NCBI GenBank assembly: GCA_012522135.1
Contig: JAAYLA010000035.1
Coordinates: forward strand, 1-34,270
Length of the DNA stretch: 34,270 bases
Direction: 5' to 3'
Origin: Bacillota bacterium
Lineage (GTDB): Bacteria > Bacillota > Limnochordia > DTU080 > JAAYLA01
Part shown: positions 25,313 to 33,506 of the stretch, one piece after another
Numbering within the stretch: the first letter of the stretch is position 1
Layout of the letters: every line of letters starts with the position of its first letter
Notes under the pieces: model-generated
The model's input: only the letters and a program-made list of their open reading frames with translations
Databases searched by the model: none
Told to the model about the DNA's origin: nothing
Translations under genes and position numbers: made by a program

Positions 25313-27646
25313 ATGCGTTACTTCGGACGACATCGGCGAGAGGTGAGGCTTTTGCTGTCTCGTGCCAAGGGGTTCCTTTACGTTCTTCTGTGCATCCTGC
25401 TCGCTTGTTCCGCACCCGTGGGCGCTCAAGTAGTGCTACCCGTGCGGACGCTAGGTGAGCTCCAGCGCTGGCGCGTCGACCAGGCGGGTGAGGCGTACGT
25501 AGGAGGATGGCCCGAGTACCACATCCAGTACAAGCTCGCGACCGCATTCTGGGGGGAGGGCGAGGGGGCGGGGCCCTTTGACACGGTGATCATCGTTCCC
25601 TACACGAGCGAACTGCTTTGGATCGAAACGCGGACCGCGGAAGAACGAGCCGGTACGAGCAACCACACTGTATGGAGCACGTACGAGGCAGTGAACCGTT
25701 ACCCCGACGAGCTCCTCTTCCAAGTGTTCGTCTACGGGCCTCTAGCGGCTATCGATCGAGGGGCTTTGCACTTCGTATACCGGGACAGCGCAGGCAGTTT
25801 TCAACACGTTACGCCTTCTGCCCACGAGCCAATCTACGAGACGAACACCGACACGCCAGCCGGAGCCACGGTGGAGGTCGTAGTGCAGCTACCGGCCTTT
25901 CCCGAGCGCCTCGACTGGTTCTCCCTGCACGTATGGTCGTCCGTGAGTCCCGAAGGCGTCGAGGCCAGCTGGACATTCCGGTCCGTGGATCCTGAGCGGG
26001 CCGTGCGTTTCGCCGATCCGGCCCTGGAGCTGCTCGTGCGCGACGTTGCTGAATTGCCCTACGGCGAGATCGAATACGACGACGTAAGCTGGATCAGGGA
26101 GCTTTCGGGGGCCTATTACGACATCGCCGCGCTGGATGGAATCGAGCAGTTGACCGGTCTCGAACGGCTGGACCTTGCGCACAATGCGATTCGCGACGTC
26201 ACACCCCTCGCCGCGCTGACGAACTTGCGCTCGTTGGATCTTTCCGACAACCTCGTTGAATCCGTCGCACCTTTGGCGGCGTTGACCAATTTGCGCTCAC
26301 TGGACCTCTCCTATAACCGCATTGAGTCGTTGTCTCCCCTTTCGTCCCTCGACGGATTGGAGGAGTTGAACGTACTGGGTAACCGCATCCGGTCACTGCA
26401 CGGTGTTGAAGGGATGACCAGTCTGCGGGCGTTGAACATCGCAGCCAATCCGGTGGAAGGACTGGAACCTTTATCCGGGCTGGCAAACTTGGAGCACTTG
26501 GTTGCGTGGAGCTTGGGAATAGACGACATTGCGCCGCTCGCGGGCCTTGCGAACTTGCGTTTTCTCGATCTGTCCGACAACCGCATCGCCGATCTCACTC
26601 CGATCGCCGGCTTGCCCAACCTGGAACGCCTCGACGCCTTCCGGAACCGCATTGCTCACATCGAACCGCTGGCCGATCTACCGAAGCTGGTACGGGCCGA
26701 CGTGTCGGTCAATGCCGTCCAATTCCTCGGCGGCTGGCTGGAGAGCGAGAGCGCGCCGACCGTCATCGCCATGGGCAATCCCATCATCGGCACGGGGCTA
26801 TCCGAGGCAGCCCTGGCGGCGGTGCGCGGCAGCTTGGTCGAACTACATGAAGTCGGCCCGTATACCGTGCGCTTCTACGATCTCGAGGACGGCTGGCTGA
26901 GTTCGGTGGAAATTTGGTTTGGCGACACGTTGCTCGCCTCGCGCACCGGATTTTCTTTTCTTCCGATCGGCACGCACGGGCAGAGGGTCTCGGAAATCCA
27001 ACCTTTTCCCATGGGCGAGGGCCTCGCGCGTTATATGATGATCCGGGAATACACCGGCGGGTGGCACTGCTGCTATCTTGTCCACGTCTTTCAGGTCGAT
27101 CCGGAGCTGCGGTACGTCGATACGGTGGTCGGTGTGCACGAGCATCCAGAGTTCGTGGACTTGGACGGCGACGGGCAGTTCGAGGTGCGGGTAAAAGACT
27201 GGAGTTTCGCGTACTGGAGGACCGCCTTCGCCACCTCGCCCGCGCCCTGGGTCGTGTTGCAATTCGACGGAGAGAGCTTTCGCCTAGCCCCGGAGCACAT
27301 GCGGCGCGCGGCGCCGGCCCCCGGCGAGCTGGCAGCCTTGGCCGACGAGGTGCGGCACGATGCCTTCTGGGAGCACTACGCGAGGGAAAGAGGCGCTTTG
27401 CTCGGTCCCCCGCCGAAGCTTTGGGCCGTGATGCTCGATCTGATCTACGGTGGCCATTGGGATCTCGCCTTCGGGTTCTTGGACCTGGCTTGGCCGGCCG
27501 AGGTGCCGAGCAAAGAGGCCTTCACAACGGCTTTCCTTGCCCGTTTGCAGAGGAGCAGGTACTGGCCGGAGATCGTCTCGGGCTTGTACGGAGGGCAGAC
27601 GACGAGCGCTGGAGCGGCGTCCCTGCCGGCGATGCAGCAGGAATAA
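25313..27646 (+). CDS. Secreted leucine-rich-repeat protein
   Basis: Exported protein of 777 residues. A hydrophobic signal (FLYVLLCILLACSAPVGAQ) lies near residues 22-42; LLAC could be a loose lipobox. A beta-rich region (about 45-235) comes next. Nine leucine-rich repeats of exactly 22 residues follow at about 280-480 (pattern LxxLxxLDLxxNxIxxIxPLxx), of the SDS22/internalin type. A C-terminal region of about 270 residues has GGWHCCYLVHVFQ and the Asp-rich loop DLDGDGQFEV, as seen in VCBS/FG-GAP-like repeats. The ATG at 25313 is chosen because an export signal follows; the open frame reaches back to 24827, and the ribosome binding site is poor. GTG 25342 is an alternative. It heads an operon with GH81 and a binding protein, so it may bind glucan or the cell surface. 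Confidence 0.8.
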   Translation: MRYFGRHRREVRLLLSRAKGFLYVLLCILLACSAPVGAQVVLPVRTLGELQRWRVDQAGEAYVGGWPEYHIQYKLATAFWGEGEGAGPFDTVIIVPYTSELLWIETRTAEERAGTSNHTVWSTYEAVNRYPDELLFQVFVYGPLAAIDRGALHFVYRDSAGSFQHVTPSAHEPIYETNTDTPAGATVEVVVQLPAFPERLDWFSLHVWSSVSPEGVEASWTFRSVDPERAVRFADPALELLVRDVAELPYGEIEYDDVSWIRELSGAYYDIAALDGIEQLTGLERLDLAHNAIRDVTPLAALTNLRSLDLSDNLVESVAPLAALTNLRSLDLSYNRIESLSPLSSLDGLEELNVLGNRIRSLHGVEGMTSLRALNIAANPVEGLEPLSGLANLEHLVAWSLGIDDIAPLAGLANLRFLDLSDNRIADLTPIAGLPNLERLDAFRNRIAHIEPLADLPKLVRADVSVNAVQFLGGWLESESAPTVIAMGNPIIGTGLSEAALAAVRGSLVELHEVGPYTVRFYDLEDGWLSSVEIWFGDTLLASRTGFSFLPIGTHGQRVSEIQPFPMGEGLARYMMIREYTGGWHCCYLVHVFQVDPELRYVDTVVGVHEHPEFVDLDGDGQFEVRVKDWSFAYWRTAFATSPAPWVVLQFDGESFRLAPEHMRRAAPAPGELAALADEVRHDAFWEHYARERGALLGPPPKLWAVMLDLIYGGHWDLAFGFLDLAWPAEVPSKEAFTTAFLARLQRSRYWPEIVSGLYGGQTTSAGAASLPAMQQE

Positions 27647-27742
27647 CGAGAATTAAGGAGGAAATTCGCATCGTGTCTCGAGAATATAACAACAACTGCG
27701 GCTCGCAGGGAGAGGGGTCGCTGTTACCCTGGTTGCGAGGCG

Positions 27743-30085
27743 GTGGTCACGTTCGCCAAAGGGCAGCGCCGTCGGAAGGTCCTGGACCTGATAGCGGGTA
27801 GTATCGCGATCGTTGCAGTCCTGCTCACGTTGGGCGGAGGGATGGCCATGCGCACAGCACGGGGGGCCGCGCCGGAGGGCGGGGAGGCGAAGGCGCCGGC
27901 CGTAGTGCAGATGGGCCGGGGCAGTTACACTACGCAGCTTCCTCCGGGACGCGCCGAGCCGCCCGATCGCGTTTACCTGTTGGACGAACCGGTAGGACCC
28001 GTGCCGACGAACAAATGGTGGAGCTCGGCCCTGTGGCTGCCCCTCTCGGAGCCGCTTTATGCCCATCCTCTGGTGTTCCGGGCGACTGCTCAGGGGCTAG
28101 GCGTCGGTTATCCGCCGTTGCGCGTGCGCGGCGGTACCAACCCGGCCTTCTTTGCCACGTACCGGCAAGACCTCGTCCTCAGTTTGCACGGTCTGCACGT
28201 CGATACGGCATGGGTGGCCGGTTGGGGCGATTGGACCGTCGAGTTGCAATTTGAAAGTGGCGACCTGCGGCTTTCCACGCGCATCGGACACGGGCTGCCG
28301 TACGTGTACGCAACTTTCGCCGGAGCGCCGCCGGTCGTCATTTTCTCGGGGCCCTACTCCGTGTGGCAGGAGAGCGGCGACGGACGGGCCCTCGGCGTCA
28401 CGGTCAACGGAAACCACTACGGCCTTTTCTGTCCTGCAGGCGGCGCTTGGCGGAGAGAGGGACCGTACCGGCTAGTGTGCGACGGCGCGGAGCAGGCCGG
28501 ATACGTCTCCCTAGGCCTTTTGCCACACGCGGATCCCGAACTCTTGGCGCTACTGCAACGTCACGCCTTCGTCTTTCCCCGCGACACACGCGTTACGTGG
28601 GCGTACGTGCGCGACCGGGCCGAGGTATTGACGGAGTTCGTCGTCGACGTGGAGGTTTTCGAAGGCGACGAAGGCCGTGCCCTGCTTGCTCTGTATCCCC
28701 ACCAGTGGAAACACACCTCGCATCCGACGGTAGACGGCCTTTCCTACCAAAGCCCCCGTGGCCCAATGCGCGCCATACAGGGCAACGGCTTCGTCACGAC
28801 GCATACGTACCCGGGGATCTTGCCCTTTCTGCCTCCTTTGCCCGCATCCGAAGACGAAATCGTGCGCGAACTCCTTCGGCAGTCCGTCCGCGGCGACCTT
28901 TGGCCGCGGGGGCTCGGTACGGGAGTGCGCGACACGTACTGGACCGGCAAGTCGGTCAATCGAGTGGCCCAAATGCTGCCCATCGCCGAGCAGGTGGGAG
29001 AGGAAAACGTTCAACGGCGCCTGCTCGAAGAGCTGAGGAGCCGGCTCGAAGCGTGGTTTACGGCGTCGGGCCCTGACGATCCTGACTTGTTCTATTACCA
29101 TGCGCGCCTCGGGACGTTGATCGGATATCCGGCCAGCCACGGCACGGACTCCGAAATGAACGACCATCATTTCCACTACGGATACTTTATCGGCGCCGCG
29201 GCGATCGTTGGGCTGTATGACGGGGAATGGGTCCGGCCGGAAGCGTGGGGCGGCATGGTGCAGCTGCTGATCCGCGACTGGGCTGCGTGGCGCCGGGACG
29301 ATTCGATGTTTCCTTTCTTGCGCACGTTTGACCCGTACGCCGGCCACTCGTGGGCGTCCGGACGCGGCGACATGTTCGAAGGCAACAACCAGGAATCGTC
29401 GTCGGAAGCCTTGCACGCGTGGGCGTCCCTCGTTTTGTTCGGCGAAGTAACGCAAGACGAGACGATCCGCGACCTAGGGGTTTGGGGTTACACCTTGGAG
29501 AGCCACGCGTCCCGTTACTATTGGTTCGACGTCACGGGCGAGCTGTTTCCCGCCGGGTACGAGCCGCCCGTCATCGGACGTCTTTTCGGCAGCGGAGGCG
29601 ACTACGACACGTGGTGGACCCGGGACGCACGGGCCGTGCACGCGATCAACGTGTTGCCGGTGACGGGCGCAGCGCTGCACCTTGGGCGCGATCCGGCGCG
29701 GGTCGCGCGCAGTTGCGCTTGGCTGGACGGCGTCGGGAGGGGGCAGGCCGAAGGCTGGACCGACATTTTGGCTGCATACTGCGCCTTGGCCGATCCCGCC
29801 CGTGCCTTGGAAGAGTGGCGCCGGGACCCGATTGCCGAATTCGGCGACTCCCCCGCCCACACATATCATTGGATCGAGAATTTGCGGCGTCTCGGCCACG
29901 TCGACGCGCAGGTGACCGCGGACCACACACTCTACGCGGTGTTCAATAAGGACGAACTCCGCACCTACGTGGCCTACAACGCGGGGAGCGAGACGCTGCG
30001 TGTGCGGTTTTCGGACGGCGTGGAAATCGACGTAGCCCCGCGCAGTTTCGGGATCACGCGCGCCGCCGGTTCCTTCGCGGGATGA
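27743..30085 (+). CDS. GH81 endo-beta-1,3-glucanase
   Basis: Family 81 endo-beta-1,3-glucanase, 780 residues, normal length. The N-terminus has basic residues and a hydrophobic segment (VLDLIAGSIAIVAVLLTLGGG), a signal or anchor. The beta-sandwich domain carries GPVPTNKWWSSALW; the helical catalytic domain carries SEMNDHHFHYGYF (Asp474), FDPYAGHSWASG and EGNNQESSSEALHAW (Glu551, Glu555), the family hallmarks. The conserved Asp and Glu are the expected inverting pair. It would cut laminarin, curdlan, callose or yeast glucan. The start is awkward: GTG 27743 has a weak ribosome binding site, whereas AGGAGG precedes GTG 27673, which is in another frame and stops at 27801. Second gene of the LRR operon. 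Family very sure. Confidence 0.95.
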   Translation: MVTFAKGQRRRKVLDLIAGSIAIVAVLLTLGGGMAMRTARGAAPEGGEAKAPAVVQMGRGSYTTQLPPGRAEPPDRVYLLDEPVGPVPTNKWWSSALWLPLSEPLYAHPLVFRATAQGLGVGYPPLRVRGGTNPAFFATYRQDLVLSLHGLHVDTAWVAGWGDWTVELQFESGDLRLSTRIGHGLPYVYATFAGAPPVVIFSGPYSVWQESGDGRALGVTVNGNHYGLFCPAGGAWRREGPYRLVCDGAEQAGYVSLGLLPHADPELLALLQRHAFVFPRDTRVTWAYVRDRAEVLTEFVVDVEVFEGDEGRALLALYPHQWKHTSHPTVDGLSYQSPRGPMRAIQGNGFVTTHTYPGILPFLPPLPASEDEIVRELLRQSVRGDLWPRGLGTGVRDTYWTGKSVNRVAQMLPIAEQVGEENVQRRLLEELRSRLEAWFTASGPDDPDLFYYHARLGTLIGYPASHGTDSEMNDHHFHYGYFIGAAAIVGLYDGEWVRPEAWGGMVQLLIRDWAAWRRDDSMFPFLRTFDPYAGHSWASGRGDMFEGNNQESSSEALHAWASLVLFGEVTQDETIRDLGVWGYTLESHASRYYWFDVTGELFPAGYEPPVIGRLFGSGGDYDTWWTRDARAVHAINVLPVTGAALHLGRDPARVARSCAWLDGVGRGQAEGWTDILAAYCALADPARALEEWRRDPIAEFGDSPAHTYHWIENLRRLGHVDAQVTADHTLYAVFNKDELRTYVAYNAGSETLRVRFSDGVEIDVAPRSFGITRAAGSFAG

Positions 30086-30151
30086 GGTGGACCGAAGACC
30101 GGCGTGCCGTTGTGAAGCCGTGACTATGAACAAGCAAGGAGGGATTTCAAC

Positions 30152-31432
30152 ATGCGGCGGATCGTTTGGGTTGTCTTGGCTCTAGCGGCGGTGGCGTTCG
30201 TGCCGGTGCCGGGCGGCGCCCAGGAACAAGTGGTCATCACGATGTATACCGGAAGTCCTATCGGTTCGGTGCCCAATGCGGCGCTGCAGGAGTATTTGGA
30301 TCTTTACATGGAGCTCAACCCGCACGTGCGCATCGAGAATCTCGGCCAGGAACACAATCCCGACAAACTGGTCACGCTCTTTCTCACCGGCGAAGCACCT
30401 GACATCATCGAGCACGATGCCGCGTTCATCATCGAGTACTACCAGCGCGGCTTTTTGGCCCCCGTTCCGGAAGATCTGCGGAAGAAGGCGGAGGAATTTT
30501 TCTATCCGGTGTCGACTTATTCGGTTACGCTAGGCGACGTCATGGTCGGCATCCCAGTAGAAAGCAATGCGGTCGGCCTGTGGTTCAGCCGCCAAGCCAT
30601 GGAGGAGGGGGGCGTCACGGAAGTGCCCCGCACCGTCATCGAGCTCGAACAGGTGGCGCGGCGCCTCGCCAGGGTCGACTCTGAGGGCAACCTCGTGCGC
30701 GCCGGCCTGGCCCATTCGGGGGATGCACCGTGGGCGTTCACCCATACGGTACTGGCCTTCATGATCGCGGAAGGCGGCAGTGTCCTCGACGAGGAGGGCC
30801 GCATCGCCCTCGACAGCCGTCCGGTGCTCGATACGATCGTGCGCCTCGCGGGTTGGCTGCAGGTGGGCGACTTTTTCGGTTTCGAGCCCGACTGGCGTTC
30901 GTACAGCGCGTTCCACAGGGGCGAGGTCCCCTTCGGCGTCGGATATCCGTGGTGGATGCAGGACCAGCGGCAAGTTTACCCCGGCGACTACACACAAAAC
31001 TTCGGCGTGGCCCTATTGCCGGGTACGGAAAGCTACGGTACGGTCCACTACGGCCACGCCTACGGCGTGAACCGGCGCAGCCCGCACTTGGACGAAGTCT
31101 GGAGGCTGCTCGAATGGCTCAGTCTGGAGAGCGTCGACGGCATCACTCCGCTCGGCGCATACCATGCGGCCATCGGCACATTGCCCGTGCACCGTGACGA
31201 CGTGGCGGCCGACCACTTCGCAGCCGAGCGCGCCATATACCAAGGTTTCATCGACAATTTGGCCTACGCGCGCACGGTCACGGAATGGCGCCGCTTCGGT
31301 GCGGATCCCGATATGTCGCAGGCCGTGCTCAGCGTAGCCAACGGCGAGGCGAGCCCCGCACAGGCGGTCGAGACCTTGGTGCGGACCACGCAAGCGGCCA
31401 TGGAGCGCTACGGTGAGCTCGTGCGGGAGTAG
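30152..31432 (+). CDS. Extracellular solute-binding protein, sugar ABC type (second orphan)
   Basis: Carbohydrate-binding protein of 426 residues. The Sec signal RRIVWVVLALAAVAFVPVPGGAQ is followed by VVITMYTGSP and a periplasmic-binding fold (DLYMELNPHVRIENL, DKLVTLFLTGEAPDII, GIPVESNAVGLWFSRQAMEEGG). No lipobox cysteine. ATG 30152 has AGGAGGG 8 bp upstream and lies 66 bp after the GH81 gene, so it is co-transcribed and most likely binds beta-1,3-gluco-oligosaccharides released by GH81 and GH16. As with the protein at 15796, permease genes are missing. The two binding proteins are not close copies of one another. Confidence 0.93.
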   Translation: MRRIVWVVLALAAVAFVPVPGGAQEQVVITMYTGSPIGSVPNAALQEYLDLYMELNPHVRIENLGQEHNPDKLVTLFLTGEAPDIIEHDAAFIIEYYQRGFLAPVPEDLRKKAEEFFYPVSTYSVTLGDVMVGIPVESNAVGLWFSRQAMEEGGVTEVPRTVIELEQVARRLARVDSEGNLVRAGLAHSGDAPWAFTHTVLAFMIAEGGSVLDEEGRIALDSRPVLDTIVRLAGWLQVGDFFGFEPDWRSYSAFHRGEVPFGVGYPWWMQDQRQVYPGDYTQNFGVALLPGTESYGTVHYGHAYGVNRRSPHLDEVWRLLEWLSLESVDGITPLGAYHAAIGTLPVHRDDVAADHFAAERAIYQGFIDNLAYARTVTEWRRFGADPDMSQAVLSVANGEASPAQAVETLVRTTQAAMERYGELVRE

Positions 31433-31458
31433 TCCGCACATAGGCGGTATGCAGCAAC

Positions 31459-31485
31459 GGGCGCCGGAGCTCGCCTCCGGCGCCC
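31459..31485 (+). terminator. Terminator-like hairpin after the LRR-GH81-binding-protein operon
   Basis: GGGCGCCGGAG (31459-31469) pairs perfectly with CTCCGGCGCCC (31475-31485) around a 5-base loop, 27 bp after the stop. No T tract follows. The rest of the 305-bp gap to 31738 has no convincing gene. Confidence 0.6.
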
Positions 31486-31702
31486 GGCGCGTGCAGCCCG
31501 CTCCACCTGTTGCCCGGCGACCGCGGCACCCGGGTGTCGTTCGCCACGGGTCGAGCGGCGGGCAGGCGCGGGAAGTGGCGGTGGACCATTGGGTCGCGTG
31601 CCACTGCGGGAGCTGCGGCTGCTTACCGTAGACGATTGCCCGCGCAGCGAAGAGGGGCGGCCCACGCGTCCCGCCGGTATGGCTAAGGACGCGGCCGGAG
31701 AA

Positions 31703-31736
31703 GCTACCCCCGGACGTGAACGTTAGGGGGGGTAGC
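31703..31736 (+). promoter_or_regulatory. Hairpin hiding the ribosome binding site of the DUF2267 gene
   Basis: GCTACCCCC (31703-31711) pairs perfectly with GGGGGTAGC (31728-31736). Inside, ACG-TGAA-CGT forms a small extra stem. The G run in the 3' arm is the only ribosome binding site for ATG 31738. In the folded message it would be closed, suggesting control by temperature, a protein or a ligand; that control is inference. Confidence 0.5.
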
Positions 31737-31737
31737 G

Positions 31738-32148
31738 ATGCAGCACGACGAGTTCATCGGCCACGTGCAACAAAGGGCGCGCCTTGCTTCGCGTGGCGAC
31801 GCGGAGCGGGCGACCCAAGCCGTCTTACAGACCTTGGCCGAGCGGCTGGCCGGCGGTGCGGCCGAGAACCTGGCCTCGGAGCTGCCAGCGCACCTTGCCG
31901 GCTACGTCATGCAGGGTGAGTTGGGCGGCGAACCGCAGTCGATGACGGTAGACGAGTTCCTGCACCGGGTAGCGGAGCGGGAAGGCGTGGACCTGCCAAA
32001 AGCGGTGTTCCACGTGCGGGCGGTGCTTGAAGTGTTGGGCGAGGCCGTGTCGGAAGGGCAAATGCGCAAGATCAGAGCCCAACTACCGGAGGAATGGGAC
32101 CCGCTCTTCGAATCCGGCAGCGAGGGGGAAATGGACCTGCGGATGTGA
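31738..32148 (+). CDS. DUF2267-family protein
   Basis: Small soluble protein of 136 residues. It matches the DUF2267 layout: MQHDEFIGHVQQRA at the start, then ERATQAVLQTLAERLAGGAAENLASELPAHLAG, then a second similar helical half (DEFLHRVAEREGVDLPKAVFHVRAVLEVLGEAVSEGQMRKIRAQLPEEWDPLF). The two halves look like an internal duplication. The family is widespread and its function is unknown. The start codon directly follows a hairpin containing its ribosome binding site, and a strong terminator follows, so it is a single-gene unit. Confidence 0.9.
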   Translation: MQHDEFIGHVQQRARLASRGDAERATQAVLQTLAERLAGGAAENLASELPAHLAGYVMQGELGGEPQSMTVDEFLHRVAEREGVDLPKAVFHVRAVLEVLGEAVSEGQMRKIRAQLPEEWDPLFESGSEGEMDLRM

Positions 32149-32175
32149 CAGCGGCAAGGTCAACCCGGCAAGTCC

Positions 32176-32207
32176 GGGGCCCGGCTGCGCTACGGCAGCC
32201 GGGCCCC
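32176..32207 (+). terminator. Terminator after the DUF2267 gene
   Basis: GGGGCCCGGCTGC (32176-32188) pairs perfectly with GCAGCCGGGCCCC (32195-32207), a 13-bp stem with a 6-base loop, followed by GTCGCGTTT. Confidence 0.8.
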
Positions 32208-32222
32208 GTCGCGTTTACGCCC

Positions 32223-32257
32223 TTGACCAGTTGATAACAAGTTGATATCATACTGGT
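32223..32257 (+). promoter_or_regulatory. Promoter and dyad of the SPFH operon
   Basis: TTGACC (32223-32228) and TATCAT (32246-32251) are spaced by exactly 17 bp. ACCAGT (32226-32231) and ACTGGT (32252-32257) form a dyad spanning the whole promoter, and GTTGATA is repeated directly at 32230-32236 and 32241-32247, one helical turn apart. A regulator binding here would block RNA polymerase. The ribbon-helix-helix protein encoded in the operon is a candidate, by inference. Confidence 0.65.
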
Positions 32258-32290
32258 AACTCATACATATCACGGTAGGAGCGATGAACC

Positions 32291-33157
32291 ATGCGTCTGG
32301 AAAAAGAACATAGGGCTCTGCCGGGGATTCCCATCTTGCTTCTGCTGCTCGTGCTGCTTGCACTTTTCACGTGGTTTCTCGTTCGTGCGATTATGGCCGA
32401 GGCGCCGCTGTTCATCTTCGTGACCACTCTCGGCTTGACGGCCGTCATCGTGGTCATGACCGGCTTGTTTACGGTGCATCCCAACGAAGCGAAAGTGCTC
32501 CAGCTCTTTGGCAAGTACGTAGGAACCGTGCGCCGGCCAGGGCTTTGGTTTGCCAACCCCTTTTATACCAAACGCAAAATCTCCACCCGGGTGCGCAACT
32601 TTGAAACGGATAAGCTCAAGGTGAACGACCGGGACGGCAACCCGGTAGAAATCGCCGCCGTGGTTGTGTGGAGGGTCGTCGACACCGCCGAGGCCATGTT
32701 CGAAGTGGACAACTACACCGAGTACGTCGAGGTGCAAAGCGAAGCCGCGTTGCGCGGCCTCGCTACCCAATATCCTTATGACGCTGCGGACGAAAACAGC
32801 CTTTCCCTTTCCGCCAACGCCGTGCAAATTTCCGAGCAGCTTAAGGCGGAGATCCAGGAGCGCCTGAACAGAGCCGGCGTCGAGGTGATCGAAGCTCGCA
32901 TCAGCCACCTGGCTTATGCGCCCGAAATCGCCAGCGCCATGCTCCAGCGCCAGCAGGCCAATGCGATCATCGCGGCACGGCAAAAAATCGTCGAGGGGGC
33001 AGTCAGCATGGTCGAACAGGCTTTGGAGGATCTGAAAGCCCGGCACGTTATCGAGCTCGACGACGAGCGAAAGGCGCAAATGGTGAGCAACCTCTTAGTC
33101 GTGCTCTGTGCCGACCGCAGTCCGCAGCCTATCGTGAATACCGGAACGATTTATTGA
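32291..33157 (+). CDS. SPFH/band 7 membrane protein
   Basis: Membrane-scaffold protein of 288 residues, of the SPFH (stomatin/prohibitin/flotillin) group. Two hydrophobic helices lie at the N-terminus ([18 protein letters not shown] and [20 protein letters not shown]). The SPFH core follows: [50 protein letters not shown], then [40 protein letters not shown]. It is like the stomatin-type proteins that cluster in membrane microdomains; no NfeD gene is next to it. AGGAG at 32277-32281 precedes the ATG. It is followed after 13 bp by a small ribbon-helix-helix gene, presumably in one message. Confidence 0.93.
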   Translation: MRLEKEHRALPGIPILLLLLVLLALFTWFLVRAIMAEAPLFIFVTTLGLTAVIVVMTGLFTVHPNEAKVLQLFGKYVGTVRRPGLWFANPFYTKRKISTRVRNFETDKLKVNDRDGNPVEIAAVVVWRVVDTAEAMFEVDNYTEYVEVQSEAALRGLATQYPYDAADENSLSLSANAVQISEQLKAEIQERLNRAGVEVIEARISHLAYAPEIASAMLQRQQANAIIAARQKIVEGAVSMVEQALEDLKARHVIELDDERKAQMVSNLLVVLCADRSPQPIVNTGTIY

Positions 33158-33170
33158 CGAGGAGATTTCC

Positions 33171-33350
33171 GTGTCCAAGAAGAAGTCCCTGTTGTTACGG
33201 CTCGATCCAAAAGTCTATGCCGCCATTCAAAAGTGGGCGGCGGACGAGCTGCGCAGCGTGAACGCACAGATCGAGTACATTCTGCGCCAGGCGTTGATCA
33301 AAGCGGGCCGTGCCGACAGTCTGGACGAAGGCGATAATGAGCAGGGATGA
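33171..33350 (+). CDS. Small ribbon-helix-helix (Arc-like) DNA-binding protein
   Basis: Short gene of 59 residues. GAGGAG at 33159-33164 sits 6 bp before GTG 33171. The protein opens with [20 protein letters not shown] and continues [21 protein letters not shown]. The strand KSLLLRLD followed by two helices is the Arc/MetJ ribbon-helix-helix fold, which binds DNA as a dimer through the strand. The phrase [17 protein letters not shown] is very typical of small Arc-like proteins. It sits 13 bp after the SPFH gene, so the two probably form one operon, and the dyad in that operon's promoter suggests self-control. There is no toxin gene beside it, so it is not an ordinary antitoxin. Confidence 0.85.
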   Translation: MSKKKSLLLRLDPKVYAAIQKWAADELRSVNAQIEYILRQALIKAGRADSLDEGDNEQG

Positions 33351-33368
33351 CTCATCACGTTGCAGGTT

Positions 33369-33401
33369 GAGGGGGGGTGCCGCGTCCCGCGGTATCCCCT
33401 C
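33369..33401 (+). terminator. Terminator after the SPFH-ribbon-helix-helix operon
   Basis: GAGGGG (33369-33374) pairs with CCCCTC (33396-33401), and inside TGCCGCG pairs with CGCGGTA around a 3-base loop. TGTTTG follows. Confidence 0.65.
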
Positions 33402-33439
33402 TGTTTGCAGGAAACGGGCGGCTCGGCGGAGAAAGTTTC

Positions 33440-33460
33440 CAATAGAATAGAATCTTAATT
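33440..33460 (+). promoter_or_regulatory. AT-rich promoter region of the aldolase gene
   Basis: A short AT-rich stretch with two overlapping TAGAAT-like -10 boxes lies about 55 bp before the aldolase start. No good -35 is visible. Confidence 0.25.
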
Positions 33461-33506
33461 TACTCGTGGTGCCGGACTTGTCGGCAGGGGCGGGGGGGTG
33501 AGCCGA

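Noticed and set aside
26154-26750. Recent DNA duplication within the leucine-rich repeats
   Set aside because: Two repeats share 14 identical residues, but their codons differ at many third positions, so the duplication is old.
31433-31737. Small Cys-containing open frame at 31413-31631
   Set aside because: It begins inside the binding-protein gene, covers the terminator hairpin and has no ribosome binding site.
33171-33350. Antitoxin of a toxin-antitoxin pair
   Set aside because: The fold fits an antitoxin, but no toxin-like gene is adjacent; the upstream gene is an SPFH protein and the downstream one an aldolase.
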